Assembly: GCF_022682495.2 (NCBI RefSeq)
Contig: NC_071398.1
Location: 95,879,705 to 95,943,704 of the forward strand
Length of the DNA: 64,000 bases
Origin: Desmodus rotundus
Taxonomy: Eukaryota; Chordata; Mammalia; Chiroptera; Phyllostomidae
Reading direction: 5' to 3'
Below are positions 23,780 to 35,745 of this stretch, in pieces. Numbering within the stretch: the first letter of the stretch is position 1; each line of letters begins with the position of its first letter. Both the position numbers and the translations under genes were made by a program. A model generated the notes under the pieces. The model had not been told where the DNA came from, ran no database searches, and worked only from the letters and a program-made list of their open reading frames with translations.

Positions 23780-24080
23780 GGAGGGGGAGAGGGAGAGGGA
23801 ATTAGAGGGCTAATCTGGATGGGCCAGCACCCAAATCAATGGAGTTCCAGAAAGAAAGAACAGAGAAAAAGAAAGGGAGAAGCTAATCGATGAACATATC
23901 CAAATTGAACTGAAAGATGAGAGTGTCCAGATTGAAAAAACTTATGTAATGTGCAGCGCAATGGATAAAAATAGACCCATATGAAGACACGTCCGGAAAG
24001 TCCAGAAACCTGAAGGCAATGAAAAATTGTATAGGTTTCCAGAGGTAAGAACAGGACATATAATATAGATCATGAATTAG
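23780..24080 (+). repeat. HAL1/L1-type LINE fragment, sense
   Basis: The segment 'CAGCACCCAAATCAATGG', 'AGTTCCAGAAAGAAAGAACA' and 'AAGAAGCTAATCGATGAAC'-like text corresponds to the mid-region of HAL1-type elements. It overlaps the same part of the element as the copies near 15.6 and 28.95 kb. A GGGAGA-rich stretch precedes it at about 23,778. Confidence 0.45.
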
Positions 24081-24244
24081 GATAATTTTGGACTTCTGGG
24101 GTAGGCAGAATTCTAACTGCAAGATTCCCTGTCCTCCATGTGTGCTGTGGATATGGTGGGTTTCACCCCCATCCACACTAAAACTGCCCATTTTAGTTTC
24201 AAATCATATAAAACTTTATTTTTTCCTTTAGAGGTATGTATACT

Positions 24245-24430
24245 GCCCTGGCCAGGTAGCTCCGTTGGGTAGAGCCTCACTCCAATACGCCAAAGTTGCA
24301 GGTTTGATGCCTGGTCCGGGCACGTACAAGAATCAACAACCGATGACTAAATAAGTGGAAGAACAAATCAATCTCTCTCTCTCCCCCACAAACTTTCTCT
24401 CTCTCTCTCTCTCAAATCAGTTTTAAAAAG
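24245..24430 (+). mobile_element. Ves-related tRNA SINE, older short subtype
   Basis: It starts GCCCTGGCCAGGTAGCTCCG and includes 'GGTTTGATGCCTGG', 'GGGCACGTACAAGAATCAAC' and a (TC)n tract. It lacks the GGTTGCGGGCCAGGTCCCC module present in the longer copies, as do the copies at 40.3, 55.9 and 56.1 kb. Confidence 0.85.
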
Positions 24431-24659
24431 CCAGAGGCGTGTATATCTTTGATGAAAATGAACAATAAAAAAAGGAGGCAGTGAAAAGGATCTCTACAAA
24501 TTAGATATAAATGGCTTTTTGAGAGGAAAACTCCTGCCAACCATCTGACCATAAGAAAGTTGTTTTCATGTTCGTATCTATTTTTAAAAGCAAAGAAGTT
24601 TTACCGTACTTGTTTGAGCAGAGGAGACATGTTTGTTATGGCAAGCGGGATGGAAAGAA

Positions 24660-25150
24660 GGAGACTGAAAATATCTTAGGAAATAGACTCAATAGAACTT
24701 GATGACCGATTGCCAGGTAGATGGGGGCAGTGATAACGTGGAAGCTGGGAGGAGGGAAGGGAGAGTCAAGGATGGTTCCCTGGTTTCTGCCTCAGAGTGC
24801 CCGGGTGGATGACGGTACCGTTTTCTGAAAAAAAGACATAGAAGAGGAATAGAATTGGACAGACAGCAAAGAATTTTGATTTGAGACATGATCAAATAAA
24901 GCACCTATGGGACATCCAAGCAGAGAAGGCGAGTGGCACCCAGGTGTAGAGAACAAGAGTTCCTAAGAGAGATTCGGCCTGGAAGAAGAGAACTGGGAAG
25001 GTAATGACACAAATAAGCTGCCCAGGGGCCAGGGGGCAGGAGAGTCCTTTCCCAGGGACGGACCTGCTTTGCTAAACCCATGTAGGGAGGTGAGACTTCA
25101 AAGGGCTGTGGGGGAGAGACAGTTTTAAGTTAGAGAAGCCGAAACGTGCT
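24660..25150 (+). repeat. L2-type ancient LINE fragment
   Basis: The text 'AACTTGATGACCGATTGCC', 'AGTCAAGGATGGTTCCCTGG', 'GGTGGATGACGGTACCG' and 'CACCTATGGGACATCCAAG' follows the L2 3'-half order that I know. It is diverged with no target duplication. Confidence 0.5.
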
Positions 25151-26439
25151 AAATTACTCTAAGAGGAGGGTACATGAAGGGATAGGAGAGACTGAGAGAC
25201 CCTGTAGCTGGTAGCATTTGGGAAAGGCTTCAAAAACGTTCGATTAGGAATTTAAAGTTATTTGTAGCATGGTATGCCTTGTAACTTCACGTTTTCCTTT
25301 CCACGAAATCTTTAGTAAAAACTGGCTTTCCTTTTCAGTATTTTGTGAAGCAGATTTGTTTTTTGGGGGGATGTGACAGAAAATGAACTGTGTCTCAAGG
25401 TTTGTATAGGGTGAGACCAGACGTGTGTTCACGGAAGCATGGTGACATGTCTATAGTATGAGCATTTGCAAATGTCCCTGGTGAAAAGTAAAGCCAAGCA
25501 GTACCCAAGAGGTCGCTGTGGTTACACAGGAAGCTCTCTGATCATCTCAATTCTCTTTTTTTCAAAGCGTTTGTTGTTTTTCCTCTGTTCCTCCATTTCT
25601 CTTTTTATTTTCTTTTATATTTTAAATATTGAGATCCAATTCATATATAAGATTACAGTCGTGTGCTGCTTAGTGGTGGGGAGACATTCTGAGCTAACTG
25701 GCTTTTTCTGTAAACTCGTAAGGCTAAATTTATTTTCGACGTTATTGTATTGACTCTAAGTGACAGAAGGTGGTGGCAGTAAAAATAGAAAGTAAAGTGT
25801 GGATCTGCAAAACCTACTTTAGAATATCTTAGAGGTGAATACATCAGGAGCTGGGAGCATCAGCCTCTGGAAGGGGAAAGAGAAGGCTGGAGAACAGAGG
25901 AAGAAGGAAGACTTGCCTTTCATGGGATATATCCTAAAGCATCTTTTGACTTTTATAGCTCTGAGAGTTTACGGGTGATGGAGCCCTTGTTGACCCAAAG
26001 GCAGGGACCAAATGAGCCTGACCTCCAGGGTTTCCTGAAGATTCTCTGCGATGATGATGAAACCATCTCCCCAGCCTTTACTGTGACCTAGAGAAACCAG
26101 TGCCTTTGTTCTCGATCACCTCCCACGGGACCCCGAACCCAGCTGCCTGTTGGAATCAAGGCTCTGCGTGCACTCTGCCGTTTGCTGCCTGTGACTCAGC
26201 CACCGCTTGTCATCACAATACATCTTGTGAGGTTGAACCCATTAAGTCACCACCTAACCAAAATTGGCTCCCTCCCTCTTGTAAAGTTGTGAGTTGGTTG
26301 ACTAATGTTCTTCAGTTTCCCAGTAAGAGCGAGAAAGAGATTTTGAGGTGATGAAGGTCCCCCCCTCTTCCTTTACCTTCTATTGTCCACAGACTCGAAG
26401 CCTGAGAGAACAAAATTAAAATTTAAAACATTTGTTTCA
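25151..26439. other. Unassigned intergenic sequence
   Basis: No gene was recognised. An 83-codon frame at 26,100-26,351 is cysteine- and proline-bearing but has no upstream promoter or splice context, and is not called. Confidence 0.4.
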
Positions 26440-26500
26440 GCAATGGGGGAAAAGGTGGGACAACTGTAACTGAACAACAATAATTTTTTTTAAAAAGAAG
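26440..26500 (+). repeat. Very short L1 3' terminus
   Basis: CAATGGGGGAAAAGGTGGGA then CAACTGTAACTGAACAACAA, ending in a T/A-rich tail, matches the extreme 3' end of recent bat L1 elements. The same ending occurs at 63,685-63,735. It is a severely 5'-truncated insertion. Confidence 0.6.
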
Positions 26501-28849
26501 CAGGAAAAAAAACCATTGTTTCACTTAGCTGTTTGCCTTGAATGATTTTGATATACCTTTGCTTAGAAAATATTGAATTTCTGACTTTTTAGCAACAACA
26601 AAATGCATCAAAAGGTGTTATTAAACATCTCTACCTTTTTCAGGGAGTAAAATTAATTATTAGAGATAAAACAACACACACAAACCCTCACTGGGGAGTT
26701 GGGAAGAGAGAGATGGTGGGGGTCATGGGGGAAGAAGGCTGGAGATGAGAGTGCGTTAGCTGATATCCTATTTTCCACAATTTTTTCAAGCATTAAAAGT
26801 ATTTTTACTGACAACAAAATACAACTTTAGAACTTAAAGTATAGGCAGTACTGCACACCAGTGCTATACCTATTGAAACAATGTACTAATAAAAGGGCTT
26901 TTCTATATATGTGCCTAAAGCCATGTACTTCAGTACAAAGTCACTATTTTCCTCTTCTTCCATAAAGAAAGAGTGAAAAATTGTGCTAATTTTTGTCTAT
27001 TACTTTTCTGTGCTGTGTTAACTGAACTTAAAATACATTCTTAGTGTTTTCTGCCTCCTGAAAGGATTATCTTTGAACTTTTCCCAAATTTAACACCCTA
27101 AACCTACCCATGGCAACTTTGGTTTCATAATTAAAAACGTAAGCATGATTTTTACTCAAAATGCACAAAATAGAAAAGTGACATGAAATGAAACATTCAG
27201 GCCCCGGAGAGTTCGTTCCATTCCTCTGCCCCTTGGAGGCTAATTAACTGCTTTATGGACTGGACTGCTCCTTCTCTCTCCAGACACAGCTGCGCTTCTG
27301 CCTTCCCCCTGTCCATTTTCTCCTCCCCGCAAGGATCTGGAAGAGAGAACTAGTTCTTCAGCTCTTGAACTTCAGGGCGGTGGTAGGTTAGATAGTGTAA
27401 TGGATGCCGTGGTCTGCTACTCGCCCCACCAGGAATTGACTGCTGGCTCCAACTTCAAAACTCTCTGGGAACTGCTGTCACCGGTTGAGAGCCACTTCAG
27501 CGAAGTCATGTCCCCAGGTGTTGGTGCTCCCTTCCAGGGGATAGTTCTCATCCGATGTCTGTCCTTTTGCCTCAAGGTGGGACAACTCTGAAGAAGTCCC
27601 AGCTCCAGAACTTTTTGAGCATCAGCTGAGGCCTCTGTTGTCCCTGCATCAAAAGTCGACTCTTCCCACAGTCCTCACTCCCAGGTGTGTCCCTGAGAGT
27701 ACCCCTCAGTCAGCTTACTGCACAATCACCACCTGAAGTCTGCTGCTGGGGAATCTACGGAAGACACGTGGGCTGACCCCCCACCATCACCCCACCCCCT
27801 AGAAGTGAATCGGTTTAGAGTGATGGATCTGTACTCCTTTTCCTCCATTCCCCTTTAATTTAATTTCCCGGTCTGTTTTGCTGCTATAACTCCCTGTAGC
27901 AGCATGTTGCAGAGCTATCCTAGGACGCAGAAGCTTCACAGCAGCAGTAAAACGAAAGCTGGCCTATTTCTTGCCTGTTTCATAGCTACCCGGAACAACA
28001 TTCTGGACTTTCTCTGTGCGTTTAGGGGAGAAGATGGAGTCTGTGAAATTAAATAAGATTAGCTGACCTTGATGGACAGCAAACTCATGACTTTGCTTGG
28101 CCTTATTTTGCCATGATCTGCCCAAGTGAGCTAATAGGCTCAGATAGAAAGCTTAAAGGTGAGATTTAAAGACTACTTCTATAAATCTTGCTATCCCTGT
28201 TAATGACAGTCACCAAAAATAATTTAAAATTATATTTTGAGAGCTTTTACATTTCTCCAGTAGATTCTGGTTGAAGATGACCGACTCATATCTCCTCTCC
28301 TGCCTAAGATGCACCCCCCCAAAAAATGTAAGAAATTGGTAGAAGAAAGAGCAGCAGATAAGAAATTTCAGCAAGCTTTTGAAAATCTGAAATCAGATGA
28401 AGTAGTAACTGATTTGCAGAACAGAAACTGAATAACCCCAGGAAAAGAATACATCCCATGGCCCCCAGGGAACTGGCTGCCTCCAGCCTAATCATCTTGG
28501 ACCTAATGAACAGAACAAAGGGACCCAGAGAAAACAAGAGATAACATAGGAAGAAGAAAACTCTTTTTAAAACTTTCAGGTGCCTTTCCCTTCTCCCTCT
28601 TCTCCCCACCTCTTCTCCCCGCCTCCCCCCCCCTGCACCCAACCTTTGCCTTTCACCCTCCTAAGCTCTGAGGCCCTTCTCTGCTTCTGTAACTTATTTC
28701 CTGAGCCTACACAGCCCAAGAAGCTGGCTCACTTCTACCACTACAAAACAAACAAACAAACAAGCAAAAACCTCTAAAACTTTCAGAGAGGTAAAAGATT
28801 CTATGATACCCATTAAAAACAAAACAAAACAGAATGCTATTAAAAATAA
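26501..28849. other. Unassigned intergenic sequence
   Basis: I see no gene. C-rich runs occur at about 28,313-28,320 and 28,622-28,633. The 27,200-27,800 segment is GC-richer with no recognised repeat. Around 28,340-28,560 the text may belong to the LINE fragment that follows. Confidence 0.4.
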
Positions 28850-29720
28850 ACAAAGTACATAAAAGATATCTTAGAAATTAAAAATATAATAGCCAAGTTA
28901 ACAATGTGGTTGTATGGATTGGAAGGGAAAATGAAAGAAATCTCCCAGAAAGCTAAAAAAGGTAGAAAGAAAGGAGATGTACAGGATCAATCCAGAAAGC
29001 CAAAATCCAAGTCGTAGAATTCCTGCAAAAGGGATCAGTAAATAGAGATGAGTAAACTATGTATATATATATGTGTGTATATATATATATGTGTGTGTGT
29101 ATATATATATATGTGTGTATTAGGTGCTCAGCACCTATATATATATAGGCTAGAAAATTCCCCAGACCCAAATGACAGGAGTCAACCAATTGAAGAATAA
29201 TAATAGTATGATAAAAAAAATACTCAAACCCCTGGATAAATGACTGAGAAAAAATTCACACAGAAGTTTGTCCTTGTGAATTTTTAAAACACCATAGATA
29301 AAAAGAAGATTCTAAGAGCAGAGAGGAAACATAGGTCCTATTCAAAGGAGCAAGAAAGAAAATGGCATGAGAATTCTGTTATCGATACTGAATGCTAGAA
29401 GAGAATAAAGCAGTGCTTTCAGAATTCTGAGAAGAAAATACCTTTCAAACCAGAAGATAAAGAAATTTTCATTTATTCAAGGACCCAGAAAACCTATTTT
29501 CTGTTCACCCTTTTTAGGATTTCACTAAGGATGTTCTCTAACCTAAACTGGATATAGATCAAAACAGAGGAAGCGTGGAATCTGGGAAACAGTACAAAGC
29601 AGCCGGCCCGGCGAACAATCAATATAGATGGAAACAGGAAAAGGCTTCCACATGTGAGTCTCTAGGAAATGAGAAAACTGATAGTTTTTCTGTTACACAT
29701 GAGCACTGGGGGGAAACTGG
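28850..29720 (+). repeat. HAL1/L1-type LINE fragment, sense, broken by a microsatellite
   Basis: 'GAAATCTCCCAGAAAGC', 'CAGGATCAATCCAGAAAGCC', 'GAAAGAAAATGGCATGAG', 'CTGAATGCTAGAAGAGAATA' and 'CAGAATTCTGAGAAGAAAAT' follow the HAL1 order. A TA/TG microsatellite (29,058-29,151) lies in the middle. Confidence 0.5.
29058..29151. repeat. (TA)n/(TG)n microsatellite with a palindromic core
   Basis: Alternating TATATATA and TGTGTG runs are interrupted at 29,121-29,137 by TAGGTGCTCAGCACCTA, two 7-base inverted arms around TCA, followed by more TA repeats. The alternating and inverted sequence could form a cruciform or hairpin. Confidence 0.85.
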
Positions 29721-29959
29721 CAGATTGTGAATCTATTTGAGCTGCTGTAAAAATATTTTAAATCCCTTTATTTTTCGTTTTATTTTAAATGTACTCTAGA
29801 GTTGCAAAAAACCAAAATACTATCATAGGACAGTTTGGAGTGCTGAAGCGAACAATATTTGCATAGACATAAACACAGATTAATTGAACTGACAATTATG
29901 ATGTGATTATCTTAGCAGTGTGGTGTGTGGTGGGGGAAGAAATTGTAAAAAGATTTAAT

Positions 29960-30110
29960 CCACTTGACTGTGAATTCCACAAAGTCAGGGATTTGTCTCT
30001 GTTGTCGCCTCTGGAGTCCTGAGTACAAAAAGCAGAGTCTGGCATGTATTAGGTGCTCAGCCAATATTTGATTTGCTCTCGTCTACCATACCAATAAAGT
30101 CAATAAATAC
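29960..30110 (+). repeat. L2 3' end
   Basis: 'CTTGACTGTGAATTCCACAA', 'GTCAGGGATTTGTCTCTG' and 'CATGTATTAGGTGCTCAGCC' is the familiar L2 3' terminal text, ending in 'AATAAAGTCAATAAATA'-like sequence. Confidence 0.55.
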
Positions 30111-30577
30111 TGTGTAGAAGTGGCAGATCAAGAAGCAGCTTTATAAGATATCATCTGGGAATATGGAGATAGATAAAATAGAAACACATACACATACACA
30201 CAGGGAAAACCAAACTGGTGTAAAAGAAAAAAAGTATTGTTTCTGAGGCAATCGTTGGGAGACAGTCTGAAGGGGTGAGGCAAGAAACTGCTGTTTGTCT
30301 TTTACTGATCTGGTGCTCACCGGTATTTTTTAAATTAGGTGTATGTAATAAATATTTTGATTAAAATTTTAATGAAGACTGATACAAGTTTTAAATAAAA
30401 CAATTTTCTCTAATCAAATATTTTTAAAAGAAAGTACTGGGCACCTGAAACCTTTATAATTTTACTAACCCATGTCATTCCAATACATTCGATAAAAAAA
30501 AGAAAAGAAAGAAAGCATTGAGCAATAGAAGCTGAACAGAAAGTGATCGAGGATCCTTCATTACGAAAAATGTGCCA

Positions 30578-30815
30578 GCCCTGACTGGTATGGCTCTGCT
30601 GATTGGGCGTCGCTCCTCAGGGTGAAAGGTCACTGGTTTGATTCCAGTCAGGGCACATGCCTGGGTTGCAGGTTCAGTCCCCGAACGGGGCGTGTGCTGC
30701 AGGCAACCAATCAATGTTTCTCTCTCATGTCAATGTTTCACTCCCTATCATTCTCTTTCCCTTCCCCTCTCACTAAAGATAAACAAATACAATTTTTTTT
30801 TAAAAAAAGAAAAGA
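30578..30815 (+). mobile_element. Ves SINE variant with a second inserted module
   Basis: It contains a head (AGCCCTGACTGGTATGGCTC), 'GGTTTGATTCCAGTCAGGG', then 'GGTTGCAGGTTCAGTCCCC', 'GGCAACCAATCAATGTTTC', a CT-rich tract and an A/T tail. Flanks AAAATGTGCCA and AAGATATGCCA look like a decayed target duplication. Confidence 0.85.
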
Positions 30816-31049
30816 TATGCCAAGCAAAAATCCAACTTGCTTTTTTGGCATTGTGACAACCAATATGTTAGAGAAGGTAAAGATGACTGAGCCAATAAAA
30901 TTCAAGTTTAATGCACGGCCCTTAAATGGCATGAACTTTTAATAGATTTAGGGAATACATTAATGGTGATTTATTTTGCATGACTTCTGATTTAACCCAG
31001 TTTTACGATAGTGGGCAAGGTTAAAGCATGTCTTGCTATGCAATTATGG

Positions 31050-31440
31050 CTATTAAACTTAGGGTATTTGCTCCAATATGGATGAATCTTGAGAACATCA
31101 TGCTAAGCAAAATAAGTCAGAAAGAGTTAAAAACCATATGATCTTACTCATATGTGGGATATAGAACTGAAAGCAACAAACTAACGATGAGAAAAACAAA
31201 AACTGTAGACACAGACAACGGTATGGTGGTTATCAGAGAGAAGGGGGACTGGGGGCAGTAGAAGGTAAAGGGGGTCAAATATATGGTGATGGAAGAATAT
31301 TTGACTTTGGGTGGTGGGCGCACAATGCAATATACAGATCACGTGTCATAGAAATGTACACTTGAAACCTATATAATTTTATTCATCAATGCCACCCAAA
31401 AAAATTTAATTTTAAAATATAAATAAATAAATAGAAATTT
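31050..31440 (+). repeat. L1 3' end, sense
   Basis: 'ATATGGATGAATCTTGAGAA', 'GCTAAGCAAAATAAGTCAGA', 'CTTACTCATATGTGGGATAT', 'GACTGGGGGCAGTAG' and 'GTACACTTGAAACCTATATA' is the canonical mammalian L1 ORF2-end/3' UTR sequence, finishing in a (TAAA)-rich tail near 31,415-31,435. Confidence 0.7.
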
Positions 31441-31689
31441 TTTTAAATTAAAATTTATTGTACTGGTGAGCAAATGATATTTATTTGGTCGTGTTAAGAA
31501 ATCTAGGTAGGTTCTTTTCAATGGAGCAAATTCAAGATCGATGATCAATTCTCTTTAGCTTCGGTGCTAAAAATTTGACAATTCTTATGGGTTTCTAACA
31601 CCCCCCTCCCCAAATAAGAATGATTACCACTTTCCTACCTTTTCTAACATTAGGAACCTGTGCCTTTAGAACTGAACTTTAGTAGGTCC

Positions 31690-31945
31690 TTCAACAGCAG
31701 CATGTAAAGCAGAATGTCGGCTTCAGATAGCTGACGCCTATCACAAATCCCGTGGTCTACTGGTTTTATGACTGTGAGTTACTTACCTTCCCCAAGCCTC
31801 AGTTTCTACACCTTTAAAACAGGGATACTAATACTTAGCATATCACACTGTTAATAAAAATCAGAGGTCAGTAGACAGGGTGAATCCCTAGTGAAGTGCC
31901 TGGCACTTGACTTAATAAATGGCAGGTAGCATTACTATTTAGGGC
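31690..31945 (+). repeat. MIR SINE
   Basis: 'TGACTGTGAGTTACTTACC', 'CAAGCCTCAGTTTCTACACC', 'GGGATACTAATACTTAGC' and 'AAGTGCCTGGCACTTGAC' match MIR core and 3' text. Confidence 0.6.
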
Positions 31946-32725
31946 CTGGAGATTCCGTTGTTTAATTTTGTGACATATTTTTCTCATCTTCCCATAAGTT
32001 CACCTTGTGCCGTGTGTACGTATATCTATTTTATAAAGTCAGTTAAAATGAATTAAAGTTTGGCTTTCAGGATTCCACGAGACTCTCTGAGATAGCTGTG
32101 CTGTTGCCAAACCAGGGCCTGGGGCTTTCTGCAAAGCGTTTGCTTCATGGTGATAACAGTGTTCAAGAGTAGCCACGGTGACAAGTGTTAAGTAGGGGGT
32201 ACATGGGGTCGTTATTATATCATTCTGTCTACTTTGTACACATTTGAAATGTTCTATACTAACAAGCTAGAATAAAGGTGGGCTCCCAATAAAGGACAAG
32301 ATGTTAACGCAGTTTTCCTGAGCAGAGAAAGCGTGTGTTGGTATAGATCCTCTATTGCTCACTGGGTCAAGTTAGAAAAAGGAAGAGTCCATTTTCTTGT
32401 AAATATCTTCCATTATAAATTCTACTTTTGTTTTTATTATAAAGAGCACACTGCCTGGCAATAATGAAGGTTTGACCTCTGGCCTGTTAAGTCAGCCTTG
32501 ACCTGCTAGGCACCCGAAGGAGAGACTCTCCGGGTAAATCTAGGTAGGAAGCAAAGCGTTGATGAGTCAGCCTGTGGCACCCTCTCTGCGCTTGACACTA
32601 AATCAAAACTCAGTTAATGACTAGGACTGTTTTGTTGCCTAAGCACTTGTTTTGGGAGAGACAATAAGATTGAGCGTGTTGCTATTAATAGCTTTGAACA
32701 CTTCCCTCTTTTTTTTTTCTGGCAG
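31946..32725. other. Unassigned, mostly non-repetitive sequence with a short L1M-like 3' tail
   Basis: About 32,165-32,285 resembles an L1M 3' end ('GGGGGTACATGGGGTCG', 'GTACACATTTGAAATGTTC'). The remainder shows no repeat I recognise and no gene. Confidence 0.4.
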
Positions 32726-32766
32726 TGTTTATTGCAAGAGTCCAAGTGTTGCTGGTGGAAACCTAG
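32726..32766 (+). other. Candidate 41-nt exon-like segment with strong splice signals
   Basis: A T-rich tract ending TTTCTGGCAG (to 32,725) is followed by 41 bases and then AG|GTAAGT with the GT at 32,767. Both splice sites are near consensus. The length is not a multiple of three and there is no adjoining coding context, so if real it would be a non-coding or lncRNA exon. It may equally be a chance pairing, and no neighbouring exon was found. Confidence 0.25.
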
Positions 32767-33689
32767 GTAAGTCATTATTTGGATAATTATTCTCGTAAGG
32801 AAACTCCATCGGTGGTTTTCGTTAAACAAAAAATGATGTTGCTTTTCCTGCTCTAAACTATTCGACTGGGTTGTTTATATGTGAAGTTGTGCCAAGCCTA
32901 GTCTTTCCCACAAAGGCTGTGTTTTGCTGGTCCTCCGGGTGATTCATCCACTATATACACATAGAAATTATAGTTCACAAGGTTGTTGTAAGAATTAATT
33001 AACGTTTGCTGCGCACCTTATGATCCCAGATAAAAGGCACTAAGGAAGTGCAATGTGTCTACATAATGTAACATTGGTACACGATGTAAAGAACGTTGGG
33101 ATCCTTTTGAATGAAAGGTTGAATAGGAACTTCAAGTTATTTCTATTGGTGTTTGCAGAAGAGTCGAACACTATTTGGAGGAATATAATGAAACTCCAGA
33201 GATTTTCCTGGTGAGCATGTAACTGACAAAAGAAGGAAGTAGAAGATAATGATTGTGTTGTAGACTAAGGAAATACAGCCTTTGCTTTTGGATAGCTAAT
33301 ACGAAAAAGAAAAAAAAGCAACAAAGAAAGAAAAGAAAAAGGAAAAAAAAAATCACATGGTCAGTGTTCCAAGGAGATAGCCTAACAGCAATAATGAAGA
33401 TCCTTCATTCTCGACATACTTTTCCCATTGAGATAAACAATTAAAAACTGGCCAAAAAAGCTTATCAGAAATATTCTATCTTATCTCACTCCTCATAGTT
33501 TTTACATGAGGTTGGGGGAAGGCAGTTCAAAGGAAGAGAAGGGAGGGGGGGAGGGAAAACTGGGTAAACATCAGTAGACACAGAAAAAACCTGAGCATTA
33601 TTTTGAACCCACCCTTCTATTTCACTGCCTCTGAAAATGAAGGCCTAATAATATTTCCTCCCAAGTATCAGATCCTCCTGTCCATTCCC
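32767..33689. other. Unassigned intergenic sequence
   Basis: It contains an A/G-rich simple stretch at about 33,302-33,352 and a G-rich run near 33,540-33,557. No gene was recognised. Confidence 0.4.
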
Positions 33690-34210
33690 CTCTGCCCCGC
33701 CCCTGTTGCGTCCCTCAGCATCTCAGATCTGGATTACTGCAGTCAGTAGCTCCCTGGCTGGCCTCCCTGAACATTCTCACCCTGCATACCAAACTCACCA
33801 CATCTAAACTCTCTTCCTGCTCTGAAGGCCTGTTATTATCAGGCCCCCACTCCACCTGCCCAGCAGGAACTCTACTCAGTCATATCATTCTCTTAGGAGT
33901 GATCTCTCCTTCCTGGTCTTTAAACCACCAGGATGCACTATCCTTCCCCTCGGCCAATCTAGACTTAACCCACTCTCAAAGTTTCTGATCCAGTGTAAAG
34001 CCTTCCCTGACTATGCCCGCTCACAGTCATCTTTCTCTTTTCTGGCCTTTTGGGTGTCTGGGCATCTAGAGTTTGTACCATGGATTTCATGTTTGTTGCT
34101 CTTACCTACATGACTCGGCTTTAACCTCCCTGAGGGCAAGGACTGGTCAGGATACGCACTTTGCTTGTTGCAGAGTTAAGCATGTAGAAGGAGCACATAC
34201 GTGTTTGTCT
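33690..34210 (+). repeat. L2-type LINE 3' region
   Basis: 'CTGGATTACTGCAGTCAG', 'CCTCCCTGAACATTCTCACC', 'TAAAGCCTTCCCTGACTATG', 'CTCCCTGAGGGCAAGGACTG' is the L2 ORF2-end to 3' terminal order. It is diverged but long. Confidence 0.65.
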
Positions 34211-34929
34211 GCTTGGCTGATCCTAAGTGTGCGCTGCTGTTGTCTCCCTTTTCAACCAGGGCGGTGGGGTCCTGTGAGGCACACTGACTTTGGAATCAGA
34301 GCCGAGTGAGAATGCCCCCTCTGCCGCTTATAGTCCACCTCTGTTGCATGAACATGGGTACGATTTTTATTTTCTAGCATCTAAAGAGCTGCCAAGACAA
34401 ATGCTAGACATGCCCGTCCAGCCCCCGACCGGCAGAGAAAGACATCCCATCTGGGGAGAAGAACCATCAGCGTTAATAGGAGAGGAATATTTGATCAGCC
34501 ACTTCCAGAGCCTAGAGGAAATAGTGCCGCCAAATGTTTGACTTTTCTTGCTGCAATTCTATTCTCACTAATGAGCTTTCTGGTTTTCCAGGATCCCTGA
34601 CACCAGGAAGAGAGAGTCCCAGGTGGAGGGGAAGGGTTTCCAGACACTGGCACGGAACAGACCACTAACACTATAGCGGTGTACTAGTGCCCTATGAGTT
34701 TGGTCCGTGCGGATTGTCTTGAAGGCACTCCTTATCTTTGAAGTAATTGAGAAAGTCCACTTGATTTAAAAAAAAAAAAAAAAGCTGAGGAACAGCGGCG
34801 ATCCTTCCAAGTCTTCTGCCAAAGAGGGCTGGCCAGAGCAGAACTCCTAAGCCACATTCCCAACTCAGTCCCCAAGACCGTCACACACGTCTGCTTGTCA
34901 GACCACCTGTCCCGATTTTGGCTACGCCG
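34211..34929. other. Unassigned intergenic sequence
   Basis: It includes a poly-A run at about 34,767-34,783. The 83-codon plus frame at 34,290-34,541 has no motif and no promoter context. Confidence 0.4.
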
Positions 34930-35150
34930 GAGGAGCCACATAGGGCAGTGGTCAAGAGAGGGGACGTTACAGCTGGGTGGCCTCAGTTTGAAGCCTGACT
35001 GTGTTATTTACAAAGTCACCTTGAGCCAGCAGTCAACCGTTGTGTGCCTAAGTTTCTAACTGCACCCACCTCACAAGGGTGTCCTGAGACGCTAACATAT
35101 GTAAAACACTTCAGACAGGCCCTGCCATATAAGTCCTCGTAAATAATAAT
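34930..35150 (+). repeat. MIR SINE
   Basis: 'AGGGCAGTGGTCAAGAG', 'CTGGGTGGCCTCAGTTTGAA', 'TGTTATTTACAAAGTCACC' and 'CACCTCACAAGGGTGTCCTG' match MIR in order. Confidence 0.65.
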
Positions 35151-35737
35151 CATGCAAAAGGTAAGTTTCAGAGAGGACTATAGTAAAATTAGTTTAACCC
35201 CAGTCTGCTGACTCATTTGGGTAAAATATGAGGAATAATTTAAAGAACCTGTTGAAAGTTTGTGACTACTGCTACTTCCCCATTTTTGCCAGTTTCTTTT
35301 GACCACAAATTTGTTTCCCCATAGCAATTGACAGTGATTCCTTAAAAACAAAAAGGGCCCCGGGGCTTTTTCCCTGAGGTCCCAGTCTTGGGAGGTGAAA
35401 CCTGGGTGGGACAGACAGCGGCGGCCCCTCTGAAGAAGAAAGGAAGGCTGGAGCTATCCTACAAACCCCAGGGAAGAAAGGTCTTCAGAGATGTCACTGG
35501 ATCCCAAGAAATGCTCTGTCATCTCCTTTGAACCAGAGATTCTGACTTAATTATAAGGTTGGCTTGATGCTTGCTCTCAGCTGTACAAAGAAATTGTCTT
35601 CAATCCCTCAGTGGGTAAAGTTGTTTATAATACAAGTAAGCTCTCAGTTAATACCCGAGGATGCGTATGACGTCCTTTTGCATGAACATTCTCCTAGGAG
35701 ATTGAAATATATTGTTATCCAATATTTTCCTTGGATG
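35151..35737. other. Unassigned left flank of the hAT element
   Basis: No gene or named repeat was recognised. The last eight bases of the flank are the left copy of the hAT target duplication (35,738-35,745). Confidence 0.4.
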
Positions 35738-35745
35738 ATTTAGAA

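Noticed and set aside
26100..26351. Cysteine-containing 83-codon frame as a possible secreted or env-like peptide
   Set aside because: There is no signal peptide, no neighbouring LTR and no match that I can recall. The cysteines are few and unpatterned.
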